From Lolium rigidum (taxonomy: Eukaryota; Streptophyta; Magnoliopsida; Poales; Poaceae), in assembly GCF_022539505.1 (NCBI RefSeq), contig NC_061512.1:247458510-247522509 (forward strand): a DNA stretch of 64,000 nt. The letters are read 5' to 3'. Of the stretch, positions 45,142 to 56,948 are shown in pieces. Every line of letters begins with the position of its first letter. Position 1 is the first letter of the stretch. Under the pieces are notes generated by a model that saw nothing but the letters and a program-made list of their open reading frames with translations, searched no databases and had not been told where the DNA came from. A program made the position numbers and the translations under genes.

Positions 45142-46634
45142 GGGATTTCTATTTTCGTGCCCTCGGGTCCTTAGTTGTGCTCAGTTTTCGCCAGCTCCTT
45201 AGTTTTTCCTCAGTTTTACCCAAACGTTTGTCTGAAACCATCACACGTGATGTAACGGCCGGTTGCCCGACGGTTGACCGTTATCTTCTGACTAGTGGGG
45301 CCACGTAGAGCCCGCAAAGACACGTCGGACCATCCATCTTTGTTTGACCGTAAGCATCGCCTGTATCCCTGACCAAAACGCGAACGAGTGGGGCTTCGGT
45401 ATATCAAATGACAAGTGGGGCCATGACGCTGATACAAGGGGCAATACACGGGTAGGATTAGATTTTTAAACGAAGCTCTACAGCGATGGCACGGAGGAGG
45501 TGGCATGCGGGGTGCCGAGATGAGATCGACGTCCACAAAGAACTGCATGAGGCGAGACCAGACGCATTAGATAGATATGAACTAGACGCGTTTAACCTTG
45601 CAAAGAAGAGAAGAAATGGTCGACGACATCGACGACCACCTCAAAACTTTGACTGACCGTGTCGGACACGAACGCGAGCAATGTAGAGAAAACTAGTGTC
45701 TCTCCTTTCTGGCGTGTATAGGTGGGTGCTAGGAGAGTGTGGTGGCGAAGGGAAAGACCTCGCGGCGGTCTGTGGCGTCCGAGCATAGCGGGTCGGCGTG
45801 GCCGTGCCCACGGCGGCGTGCATGCATGTTCGGCATTGGCATCGGCATGTACGTTCGGCATTGGCCTCGGCGGTATCTCCGGTGTGTCGGTGATCGAATG
45901 AGGGGACGGGATTGAGGGTGCATCCCGACGTTGACCTAGCAGTGGCGGCGAGCATAGTCGTTCTGACCATGCCGATATCGGCATCGGCATCGTTTGGAGG
46001 CTGTGGTGCTCGAATCAAGTTGGGATTTGTTTCTTGTAGGCCAAAATGAATTTGAAACAAGTTTCATGTTGAAGGTTAGGTAACCAAAGTTTGTAACTAT
46101 CCCAAAATTATACTAGCGCCATGGTGAGGTTCTTTTTGATAGAGCTATACGGTTGGGCAAATTTTTTTGACACTTTTTAGATAGGGTTCCTTGTTGTTAC
46201 ACGTATGGCATCATGTATGGAAAATTTGGGGTCATTTGGAGATGTTCGAAAAAATCACTTTGCTTAAGCGCATGCCGTTTCGTCTCGTCGAAACCAGCTT
46301 TTCTAACAAGGTGATTTTTTCTACCTTCTCTAAATAACCTCAAATTTCATACAGCTGATCTTCTATACATAGATAGATAGATTGTTTCGTTTTTACATTT
46401 TTCGAACTTTTTATTTCCCTTTATAATACCCAATTGATTTTCAGGTCAAAACCTCGAAAGTTTCAAATTTTCTGAAACTTTCCCTTTTAGATATTCCTTT
46501 TTGTTATAGGTATGCCATCATGTATGCCAAACTTGGTTAGGTCTCACTGAAACCAGCTTTTGTAACAAATTAGGTTTTTTCTGCCTTCTCTAAATGACCT
46601 CAAAAATCATACGTGATAGGTTTATCATTATATA

Positions 46635-47150
46635 CAAAGATAGATGGTTTATCATTTTTTGCGTGAAAAGTAATGGCTACAACAAATTGTTGATGGTTTA
46701 TCATTTTTTTGCGTGAAAAGTAATGGCAACAACAAATCGGTGATGCATGGTTTATCATATTTTTTGCGTGAAAAGTAATGGCAACAACAAATTGTTGATG
46801 GTTTATCATTTTTTGCGTGAAAAGTAATGGCTACAACAAATTGTTGATGGTTTATCATTTTTTGCGTGAAAAGTAATGGCAACAACAAATCGGTGATGGT
46901 TTATCTTTTTTTTTTGCGTCAAAAGTAATGGCTACAACAAATTGTTGATGGTTTATCATTTTTTTGCGTGAAAAGTAATGGCTACAACAAATTGTTGATG
47001 GTTTATCATTTTTTTGCGTGAAAAGTAATGGCAACAACAAATCGCTGATGGTTTATCATTTTTTTGCGTGAAAAGTAATGGTAACAACAAATCGGTGATG
47101 ATTTATCATTTTTTGCGTGAAAAATAACGCCTAAAAGAGTTTATAATTTT
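46635..47150. repeat. minisatellite, about 50-bp unit, about ten copies
   Basis: Unit gatggtttatcattttttgcg then tgaaaagtaatgg and (c)aacaacaaat. Two variants, ggctac...attgtt and ggcaac...atcggt, are intermixed. Long minus-strand frames here (MINHQQFVVAITFHAKN repeated) are only the translated repeat. Confidence 0.9.
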
Positions 47151-48212
47151 TAGCGCGTGAAAAATAATACAGAAAACCGCCCTTCAGCATACTTAGAGGG
47201 TGGAAGCTAATTAACCGCCAACAGAGAGAGAGAGAGAGGGGTTATCCTGCCCGTTCCCTATATCATACGATCAACGATCGGCAGGCACGATCCGCGTGAC
47301 ATGGGCTAGACCAATCAGGGCGATGATGCATGTCTGCGAGAATTTGTGAAGAGAGAGGGCAAAACTGAGTACTATCAAGAAACCAAGGGCACTCGAGTAG
47401 TAAATAGACTAAGGGATTCAAATATGAGATTTAAAAAATGGAAAATGCGTGTTTTGTACAATGAAACCCATCTTGGCCTAGCTCAAACTATTTGCAATAC
47501 CAATATACATCAGGTGTGAGAATTGTGGCCTCATTTAGACAAAGTATGATTTGGGGGAAGCTGTTTTGGGAAGGGCTTATTGTGGAAAATCATGCACCTT
47601 CATAGCTACTAGGTGATTTGAGAAGTGGCAATTTGTGGTAAAACTTGATTTATCTATGATTTATCTATGATTTGAGAAGTGGCAATTTGTGGTAAAGACT
47701 CCATGAGTAAGTGCCACTCTTTTTAGGATTTTTTTGCACATTAAATGACTCATTTAACTAGTTAATCCCATTTGTTGACTCTCCGTTGACCAGCCACTTG
47801 AGGGTAAAACCGAGTATATTGCACAAGCCAGTATTAGCACTCGAGGGGAAAATTGAGCACACAAAAAATGCTAGTATAAGACTCGAGGGTATACCCGAGT
47901 ATATCTAAATTTTCGGGGTTAGACTCGAGGACACGTGCAATTGTTGACGCGTAGACGCGGGTCGCGGTGGAGAAGTCGAGACGTGCAATCGTGGACGCCC
48001 GTCGCGTTGCGAAGTCCAAGACGTGCAGACGTGCACCTGTGCACGCGTAGGACGCGGGTCGCATTAACCACCCCTCGCCTTTATAGACGCCTCCTCGCAC
48101 TCTCTCTGTCACTCTCACTCGCTCACGCATCGCCAACTCTCTCACGTCCCATCATCTTCTCCAAAGCAAAAAACCCTCTCCCTCTCCCTCTTCCTCTTCC
48201 TCCGCCGGAGAG

Positions 48213-49376
48213 ATGGACAAGGAGAATGCCAATCCCATCGTCGAGGTTGGCTCGAAGCGCGACGCCTCCATCTTCGGCGCCGTCCCCTCTACGGACGACG
48301 ACGCCGCCACCGCCGTCGCCGGTGCATCGGAGGCTGCTGCCACCGGTGGCAGTCAGATCCCGACGGGATGGGACCCCTACGACCCCGTGCCGTACGTCCC
48401 GCCCCCGAACCCCTACGACACCTCCCTGGAGGACCCATGGAACGAGGTAACTACGGTTTGCTTCCTTTTTTGTTCCCCATTCCTTTTTGAACCCTATTTT
48501 TGCTGGTGTAGATGGATGAGTATTGGGCTAATATTTGCGCCGATTTTATTCCATTTTGTTTTGATCACTTCTTGATTTCGTTTAAGATTTGGGGTTCGGC
48601 TGTTCGGTTAATTTATGCAAGTAATATTGGATCTCAATCGGTTAATTTATGCAAGTAATCATGGGATCTCAATCAGTTATTTTATGCACTAATCAAAAGA
48701 TATCAACCGTTTAATTTTGCAAATAATCTCGAATGTGTTCAAGTTTAGATCTAGTTCAGATCTAGAATCGTTTCTTTGCCTATGATGAATGGTTGGGCAC
48801 AAATTTTACAGGGAGGGTTCAACGAACCATTGCTGTGTACAAATCTGTTGTGCATGAGCTTTAGTTCGCTAACACCTTCCCCTGTAGATATATAATCATG
48901 TCCACTCTAACCGAGGCTGACTCTGTTTTTCTTAACTTTGTTATCATGTACGTTAGTCATCGTTGCAACTCATTCACTAGTTTCCGTTTGATATGGATCG
49001 GATGTCCGGCAGCGACGTCGGCAGCGACGAAGAGGAGGAGGACGTCAAGACTCGCCGAGTCGTCGCGGAGGCTGCAGGTCGGCCGATACATCTCCTACTT
49101 CGCCAAGGAGGTGTACAGGTGCCCCTTCGCACCGGGAGACTCGGCGCCACGGACTTCAACTCGCCTCGTCACGCATGCTGAGAACATCGGCAACACCTTC
49201 CCCAAAGTCGGCACGACGGTGAACGTCCACTCCTTCCGCGCCAAGCACGGGCGCTCGACATGCACCTCCGCAGCTTGCGGCGGGTGGAGATCTCCGCCGG
49301 GCGCATGCCTCCGCTCAAGCCCAAGGCTCCCAAGGGGAGCAAGAGCAACAAGTGGAGGCAGAGCCAGATGGGGTAG
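48213..49376 (+). pseudogene. two-exon gene carried by the MULE, frameshifted, function unknown
   Basis: Exon 1 (48213-48446) starts MDKENANPIVEVGSKRDAS, is alanine- and proline-rich with WDPYDPVPYVPPPNPYD, and ends at a good donor (gag|gtaact). Exon 2 probably starts at 48981 after cattcactag, in phase: FPFDMDRMSGSDVGSDEEEED. It then needs at least two frame changes to keep the plausible sequence: VGRYISYFAKEVYRCPF, LVTHAENIGNTFPKVGTTVN, then AKH and LRSLRRVEIS...KSNKWRQSQMG, stop at 49374-49376. The CPF...H...H pattern hints at a degenerate zinc finger, but I cannot name the family. A CT-rich leader at 48060-48200 (cgcctttatagacgcc, possible TATA at about 48080) looks like a real promoter. 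It may be a captured host gene (Pack-MULE) or a MULE-borne family. Confidence 0.6.
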
Positions 49377-50123
49377 GCGGAGTCCTGGACGTGTGCTGCT
49401 GCTGCCTCCTAGTTTGTTGTTGGGATCCCTTTGTTGTTAGCTAGGGATCCCTTGTTGTTATGTTAGTATGATAGTGCTGTGAAGAACCTGTTACTATGTT
49501 GGCTGCTGTGTATGCAGCCTATTATCTATCCATATTATCTAGGGATTATCTATCCCTAGTCTACTATATATTTTGTTGGCCGTACTTAGTTTTCTTGATT
49601 TACTATGACTGTGAATTTATCGTACATTATCCTGGAGATTTGCTTCTAGATTTAACTACATACATATGGACCAGAGGGAGTACTAGATTTGCTGCCATAT
49701 TGGGCAAACAACGAGGGCCAAAAGGCACAAATAATTGAAGAAAGTCAGAAATGCAAGCTTCTCTAGATTTTATATAAATTTGGTGAAAAGGACAGAGAGA
49801 AAGAGGGGAAAAAGGTGCACTTAATAATGCCAATTTGGGGCCGAGAGAGACAGAACCCAGCTCCTGCTCACGTGCAACCAAACGCTTCTCGTCCTGTCCC
49901 ACGCGGTCCCTTTCTACCAGCCCCACGCGACGCGGGCCCACACGACGCGGCCCCACAAGACGCGGCCCCACATGTGACAGAACGATCAACTAAACGGGAA
50001 TCCTGCCGTCTGAGCTGCTTCTGCGGGTTTCAAACAAGGGCTTGGGGAAAACTGAGGAAAAACTAAGGAGCTGGGGAAAACTGAGTACAACTAAGGACCT
50101 GAGGGCACGAAAATAGAAATCCC

Positions 50124-51480
50124 TTGTTAAATTTGGTTCCTTCATTTCCTTTTTCGGTTCACAAGCTATTTTTCTTCCTTCAACCTTTTTTTTATTTCAA
50201 CCTTTTATCCCCAAAGTTACACCTTTGGCATTATAGATACTCTCCTTTAGCATCACGTCCTCCTCCCCTAGATTTTATTTCCTGGTTCACTAGCTCTTAT
50301 TTTTGGTTCGCCCATATGTATTCATTTTGAAAAATGTTCGTTTACTTTGGTTCCTTCATTTTATTTCCAATTCACGATCTCTTTTTATTCCTTCGACCTT
50401 TTTATTTCTACCATTTGTCTCCAAATCTAACCTTGATGTGCATTTTAGACACACTCCTTTGGCAACAAGACCTCCTCCCTCACTTGAATCTATTTTCCAA
50501 TTCACTGCCCAATATTTTTCATTTTGAAACTTTTTGGTTGCTTATTTTGGTCCCTTCATTTCCTTTTTCAGTTCACGAGCTCACTTTTGTTCTTTCGACC
50601 TTTTTGGGTTCTACCTTTTGTCTTCAAATTTTAACGTGTGGGGATTTTAAATACTCGTCTTTAGCTTCATGCCCTCTTCCCTTAGATTTATTTTACGGTT
50701 CACTAGCTCTTACTTTTGGTTCACCGATTTTTTTATTTTTAAATATTTTATTTATTTTATTTTGGTTCCTTCATTTTCTCTCCTGTTCATGAGCTCCTTT
50801 TGTTCCTTCGACTTTTTGGTACTAGATTTTGTCTCCAAAGTTAACCGTTTGAGTATTTTACATATTATTCTACTATAGAAGTACAACCTCCGCACCTTGA
50901 TTAATTATTGGGTTCACTAGCTCTTTTTTTTTGTTCACCCAAATTTGTTAAGTTTGAAATTTTTATTCTTTATTTGAGTTCCTTCAGTTTCTTTCAGGTC
51001 CAAAAGATCTTTTTTTCCTACAACATTTTTAGTTCTAGCTTTTTTCTTCAAAAATAACCCTTTAGGAATTTTAGGTACTCTTTTTACTGCAATACGACCT
51101 CTTTCTCAAGATTTATTTTTCAGTTCACTCGCACTTATTTTGGTCGACCCTTTTTTCAAAACTTTTGTTCGTATTTTGTGTTTGTTTATTTCCTTTTCCA
51201 TTTCACAAGCTTTTTTTGTTCCTCGAACCTTTTTCGTCATTACTTTTATATCCAAAGTTAGCCCCTAGGGCATTTTAGACACGCTCCCCTTTAGCAACAT
51301 GACCTCCTGGTCCGGTTTCTCTTATGGTTCACTAGATTTTATTTTTGGTTCACCCAAATTTATATGTTTTGAAACTTTTTATTTTTGCATTTCATTTCCT
51401 TCATTTCCTTTCCCCGTTCACAAGATCATTGTCAAAAAAATTGGTTCACCCAAATATGTGAAAGTAAATAGCTCCTTTTT
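50124..51480 (+). repeat. T-rich tandem array, about 210-bp period, about seven copies
   Basis: Diverged units beginning ggttccttcattt(c/t)c at about 50138, 50349, 50549, 50765, 50977, 51180 and 51395 (intervals 200-216 bp). Each has gttca(c/t)gagct, ttcgacctttt, a tttagnnacact/ctccttt box and ggttcactagct. The open frames here are by-products of the T-rich code (Phe, Leu, Ser). Confidence 0.85.
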
Positions 51481-52349
51481 TGTTCACATATTTTTTTTAT
51501 ATAATATTCATTGTTTTTTTATTAATTCCTCATTTCCTTATGTTCACTTTAACAACACATGTGCAGAGTTAAGCACTTTCTCTAATAAAAAAATCTATCA
51601 CAATTTTTCATCTTCGACTATAGCATTAAAGAAAAGACTATATTCAATCACAATTTTTCAGCACCAAATAAGGTTTTTAAATGTCTGAATCAGCAGAGTA
51701 TCCAGATAATTATGTGATTTTCACAATGAAAATAGTATATATGTTCTATATTTACTATTGTCTTTCCGCTTGATTTTTTTTTAATTTCTGTCATTCGACC
51801 ATATTTTGTAGATTTTGCTTGTTAGAGAAACCTTTCACCTTCATATGCACCTATTTGTCTCGCTTCCTTCATCGCAACAACATTTACTTTTTTTTGTTTC
51901 CTTTGCTTCCTTGAGGACCCTTGCTAGATTTTCAATTCTTACTTGTGTTTTCTGACGATTCTTAGCTTGTTCTAACATCTTCCTTCTTTTCTTCACCTTT
52001 CTCTTTATCTTTACCATTCTTCTTCATCCTCTTTTTCTTTGATCCAGGTATCATCTTGTTACCTTTCCCAACTAACTTTGAATTTCCCAGTGATGGATCT
52101 TTGAATGTTACGAGAGAATTGGTTGCATTTTCTTTATCATGCATCTTATCAATCACATCCATGAAATGCCGGCCTTGTCTTTCATATGTCCATATATCCG
52201 AACCAATATATATGTTCATCATCATTGCATAACCCAAAACAATATCTATCATCGATCTCTACAATGTTGCATATAGTTGTGCGTTTTGAAGTTATGCTTC
52301 TTTGTACTCTATAACGCAAAAAATATGCTCGTATTTTCATCATCATTGC
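51481..52349. other. AT-rich spacer with one unrecognised minus ORF
   Basis: The only notable frame is 51962-52252 (-), 96 codons, ending with a lysine-rich tail (KKKRMKKNGKDKEKGEEKK). The tail is loosely like C-termini of FAR1-related (MULE-derived) proteins, but there is no zinc finger or transposase motif, so I leave it unnamed. Confidence 0.35.
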
Positions 52350-52690
52350 ATAACAAAGAAAGAAGAATGGGTAGCACTCGCGAAGAAATAAAACGGGTGA
52401 GTAGGTTCCACCACACCACCTTGCAGCCTAGTCCTGCCCGAATCACCACCTCCCGCCCTTCCTCTAAACCTCCCCTTCTCCATCTCCGGAGAGGCCACGC
52501 AGCACCACCCTAAACCCTAAGTCACCGGACCATCTCGACATCCGTACTCAACCCACCTTCCCTAGTTTTTGCCTCAGATTTTGTTGGCGATGCTGCTGCC
52601 AGCCATGTTGTCTCCATCTCCGGTGAGGTCTCGGTCTTGCCTCGCCAGGAATGCCATTCGCCATGGCTAGCCGAGTCCTTCGGCAAATGT
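52350..52690 (+). repeat. segment paralogous to 39241-40270 (without MULE insertion)
   Basis: Colinear with the 39-kb copy: aagaaagaagaatgggtagc, gccaccttgcagcc-like blocks, ggagaggccacgcagcacc, agccatgttgtctcc, tctccggtgaggt, cttgcctcgccagga. It provides the empty site for the 549-bp MULE-like insertion. Confidence 0.7.
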
Positions 52691-55600
52691 CTAAAATGTT
52701 GGCGAGGTCAAAGTTGGGCTCAAACCGTATTAGACTGCCAGCTATCGTGGTTAGTGGGCTTCATTCCGCTACTGGGTTATAGCCCAGTCTGCAACAAATG
52801 CCTCTCATGTCTCATCCGATCCTCTGCTTTTGCAAAAACAAAAATCCGGTTCTCTCCTCCACCTCCGTTACCTTCCACGGACGGCGGAAGCCGGTGAAGA
52901 CGGCGCACCCCTGTCTTTGCTCGCCATGGATCCATGGACGACGGTGAGGCTGAGGCTGAGGTTGTGATCTCCACGGCCCGTCGTCTGCCTACCAACCCCC
53001 ACGATCCATCCGGTCTCCCCTTCTCAGTCACGCATTTCGACGCTGTTCATCGAGTGGTTGTGAAGGATAGTACGGAGTACAGTTTTTTTCGGGGGGCTTC
53101 ATATACCCAGGAAACCTGAATTCGAGATGCCACAGAAAAGCTAAACGGATTCAGATACAGTATGAGATTTGACCTTTTCCTGGCTACTGATTACTGAAAT
53201 GTGCTTTATATAATTATATCCACATTGGATTTCATTACCATAATTAGCTGGAAGGTTGGTAGTCCAGGTTGTTATTCAGTGAATTTAGCCGATGCTATCT
53301 GGTGACAGAAATTTCTCACCTATTTTCACTACAGTTTAGTTCAAAATTTCTAATCTGACAGTATGTAAAGATGGCATCTCTCCATGGCATGATCTAGTCT
53401 AGCTATAGCTACAACCATCAGGGTTTGACATTATCTTGCACTTTAGAAAATCACACTTCCTGGCTACAAGACATTGCACGCACTGTCATCTTGTTACTGT
53501 TGATGGTAAGTGCGCAAACACTAGATAGTACTAAATTTACTGTTATGTGATGTTCTCCAAATCATTGACTGGCCAAGCCATTGAGGAATCAAACCCACGG
53601 CACCTGATAGTAGGTATGTGATAACCTGATCTGACCTGAGACACTAAGAGAAAACTGGAGCGAAGAGATCGTCAGGTGATACGGTGAAGCAATTGGTCAC
53701 ATGTAGACACCTGTGCTCTGAGTACAGTATTTCAAATCAAATGACCACTGAAATAAGATGACATTACCTGGCTGTTGATTGCCTTTCATTTGTGCAATCA
53801 ATGCAAATGTGGTGGGGTTACAAGGAATCATTAAGCGTTTGAAACACATTCTCCATTGCTAGCTAGCTTCTGCCTTAGATTTTGTCATCTTGTGGTGTAA
53901 GTCTTGCAGTACAGGATGGAAAAATGACCTACCACCTAGAGGAATCTCATTCTTATATTAAAGTTTTGCTCCTCCATTATCTTTTTTGTTACTAGGGTCA
54001 GCCCCATCATCTTTCTTCACTGTAAAATCTCAAATAGGTCTGTGAAACATTTAAAGTCCAATGTACCCACATGTGTGGATGCAGTTCAATGTAGAAGTAT
54101 TGATAATCTTAAATTCAAAAGGTTATAGTTTGATCTATGTTCTTATTGCATTTCAATGCAAATTTCAAACACGTTAAAGGTTTGCATTTCCGTAGGTATA
54201 TAATTTTAAGATTGATCTGATGTTTCTTAGGGATGCCAAATTCTAGTTATTTCTCCAAGTTTATAGAAACCTCACCTCTCTGTTTGGTAGCTGGGTTTAA
54301 CTTCTTTTCAAATTATCTTGTAGTATTATGTTTTCATACCTCAAAGTTAAATCTTTCATCATGTTATTCATTAGTTACTGACGCCTTCCATGCAGGTTAA
54401 GGGACCAGCCCCCAAAGTGCCAGGACAGGAACACAGCTCCTGCCTTGTGCTATGATGATCAGTTTTCTCAACTGAATATCATCATGACAGCCATTGCATA
54501 ACATTCTGATCTTATTACCAAAACTACACAGGTTAGTACCATATGCATATACATTTCTCTCGCATCTTACACAAGATTACCTAAGGCATGTGTTTTTTCA
54601 TAGTGCAGAGATACACTTTATTGGCAGAGCGGCCTAGGTAAGACGTGAACCACATCAGTCCACACTCGACACGTTTAACGCAGAAAAGATTCTTCAGAGT
54701 GGCTCAGTTTCCCAAAATGACATCACCAAATTGACATTATTCTTTCATTACAGGACGCGGTCATTTATTGTCCTAGTTGCTATGTCGGTACAATCAGTTC
54801 TGTACCTGCAGATAGTTACTTTGTCTGCACATGTCATTTCTCTATCACCATTTTTCCTTTTCTCTGTACGTTGTCTGGAAAATAGTCTCAGAAAATGAAT
54901 CCAAGTTTTAGAATTGTGAGGAGAGGTTGTTGCATTATTATGCCTGGAGTAAACCAAATTATGCTACTATGGATAATCGTTTTGGTTCCTTCTGACAGAA
55001 TATAGTATGAGCTGTATTGCTAGCTGAAAGGACTCAGTGTTGGGTACAGTCCTCCAGGCAGTGTTTTCTCTGTGGACCTAACAACATCTTTCAGTGTTGA
55101 CGGATAAACGCCAGGACGACTGGGATTTGGTCGAACTGCTTATTACAGGATGTCAATTGGTATCTACAGTTCTAAGGAAGGCGATGGACGGTAGTGAGTA
55201 GAAATTGCTGCATTGTTATAGCTGGATCAAAGTAAAAATTATATCACGGCCGGTAGATAATGTTTTTGTTCCTTTGATGGAAATCGCATATTGAAACTGC
55301 ATAATATGTAGCTGAAAGGACTTATTGCCGGGTACCATCCTCAAGGCAGTGTTTCTCTCTAGACCTAACACATCATCTTTTGATATTGACAGATAAACGC
55401 CAGGACGCCTGGGATTTGGTTGGATTGCACGGATGTCAATTAGAACTACAGGCTCGAGGAAGGCGATCGGCATCCGTGACCCTGTTTCTGCGTGGCTGAT
55501 CGCACATTGCCAATACGTGATTCAAATGTGGCAAAAGGTTAGTGGAGTACAACTCTTACCGACCTAATTAACACTATTCCTGGCAAGCTACAGGTGATCC

Positions 55601-56750
55601 GTATATTGTGACTCTAAAGACTGAATCAACCTTTTCATTTTTGTGCAATCAAATTATACATTAGATCCAAGGCATTCCTCAAAGAAACGCGTATAGACGA
55701 TTCGCCCCTGTAGCTGATGTTAGGAGTTCCACTTTTCATTGAGTAACGAGTACAAAAGTACAGGCACCTCTCGATACATAACATGATTAGGAAACTGGAT
55801 TTGGACTTGCCCCTGTACATGGACAGCTAGCTAGAGTGACATTGTAGCTGTGCACTTGCTCTCGCTGCAAACCATTCGATCGAAACACAACAGCGTATAT
55901 AGTCGCCGTATCTGGGGTCGTCATCGGGTTGCTTCTCGGCCGCGTCCTCGCTTGACCTGGTCGGTTGGTTGGTCGGGGGTAACTTAGCTTGCGTAACTAC
56001 AGTCTACTGCAGGTCCGAGGAAGGCGACGCCGCCGGGGCAGACGGTATGACCGACACGAGACGCTGCCGGAGCCTTACGAGAAGCCACGCGGCGGAGCCC
56101 CGGAGGCCGGGAGGGAGAGCTAGGTAGCTAGCTAGGGGCAGCGCCTTGCGCGCACGCAAAGGCCATGGATTTGCCTCCCCCACATCTACATTGCTGCTGG
56201 GGTCGATGGTGTGGGGTGGATGACGGGGTGGTTGATGGTATCCTTGCGTAAGGGCGCAACCACGGCACGCCGGACATGAAGGTGACATGCGTGTGGGCGT
56301 GGAAAACGGGAGCGGCAGATTAAGACTTGAGGGCTTGAGGCACAACACAACGAACTGTAGCACTAGCCTAGCTTTGTGCGTGGGGTGGTCCGGGTTAGTA
56401 CTGTTTTTTTTTTGACATGTCCGGGTTAGTACTGTTGATGTTGAAGTAGACGAACTTCGAGAGGAAATTCTGGTGAAAACCTTCCGGCAGACATGCGCAA
56501 CAGACGACTGTAGCCTTCGATCGTGTGCGTGGGTGGTCCGGGTTAGTGTACCTTGATGTGCTCAGCTGAAGAAACTTTGAGAAAAGAAAAGCAGCTAGCT
56601 TCTTGTTAATGCCAGACTTGTGGCTGGCTAGCTTTTGCGCAAAGGAAGACCTGAGAGTGTTTCAGAATCAGATCGACCAAGTGCTCCTCGTGGGCTCGGC
56701 CTGTCTCCTCACTCTCTCTGCCTTTGCCGTCGCCGTCGCCACAGCGCAGC
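52691..56750. other. long region without recognisable coding gene
   Basis: One short ORF at 52934-53119 (MDDGEAEAEVVISTARRLPTN...) has leader-like DNA before it and no known domain. 54395-54531 is bounded by tccatgcag and cacag|gttagt and could be a spliced noncoding exon. 54945-55470 is a tandem duplication. No transposon protein seen. A noncoding transcript unit is possible but unproven. Confidence 0.35.
54945..55470 (+). repeat. tandem duplication, unit about 250 bp, two copies
   Basis: About 54945-55190 and 55205-55470 share gctgaaaggact, gggtac(a/c)(g/a)tcct, aggcagtgttt, gataaacgccaggacg, ctgggatttggt and ggatgtcaatt in the same order, with moderate divergence. Confidence 0.8.
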
Positions 56751-56779
56751 TTAAAAGAGGGCTAGCTTGAAAACGGGCC

Positions 56780-56789
56780 TATATATATA
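56780..56789 (+). promoter_or_regulatory. TATA box of the MYB gene
   Basis: tatatatata, about 170 bp before the ATG at 56949. It implies a leader of roughly 135-140 nt. Confidence 0.6.
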
Positions 56790-56948
56790 CTCACACGCGC
56801 GCTCGATCTCAATTGCAGTTCCGACGCACTTGTCACGCACCTTTCTCGTCGATGCACGCTTCCCCTTAGCTAGCACCACCGTCACACGCCGAGGTTGGTA
56901 GCTCTTCGCCGGCGCCGGCAGCCCAGGACCACGTACATCGATCGATCG

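Larger units (their letters stand above)
45142..50123. mobile_element. complete Mutator-like element (MULE) with cargo
   Basis: 4982 bp. Left inverted repeat 45142-45239 and right 50026-50123, about 98 bp each with few mismatches (gggatttctattttcgtgcc at both ends). Perfect 9-bp target duplication ttgttaaat at 45133-45141 and 50124-50132, the size expected for Mutator. No MURA transposase is visible, so it is non-autonomous. It carries a two-exon broken gene (48213-49376) and a 50-bp minisatellite (46635-47150). It lies within a T-rich tandem array. Confidence 0.93.

Noticed and set aside
46600..47040. Minus-strand ORFs with repeated MINHQQFVVAITFHAKN
   Set aside because: They translate a 50-bp minisatellite; the frame stays open only because the unit lacks stops in that frame.
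50124..51688. Phe/Leu/Ser-rich ORFs resembling membrane proteins
   Set aside because: They follow from the T-rich tandem repeat; frames change between units and no conserved protein family is seen.
52934..53119. First exon of a BAHD-type acyltransferase
   Set aside because: VVISTARRLP with a following FDAVHR is only loosely reminiscent; no HXXXD or DFGWG motif is found downstream.
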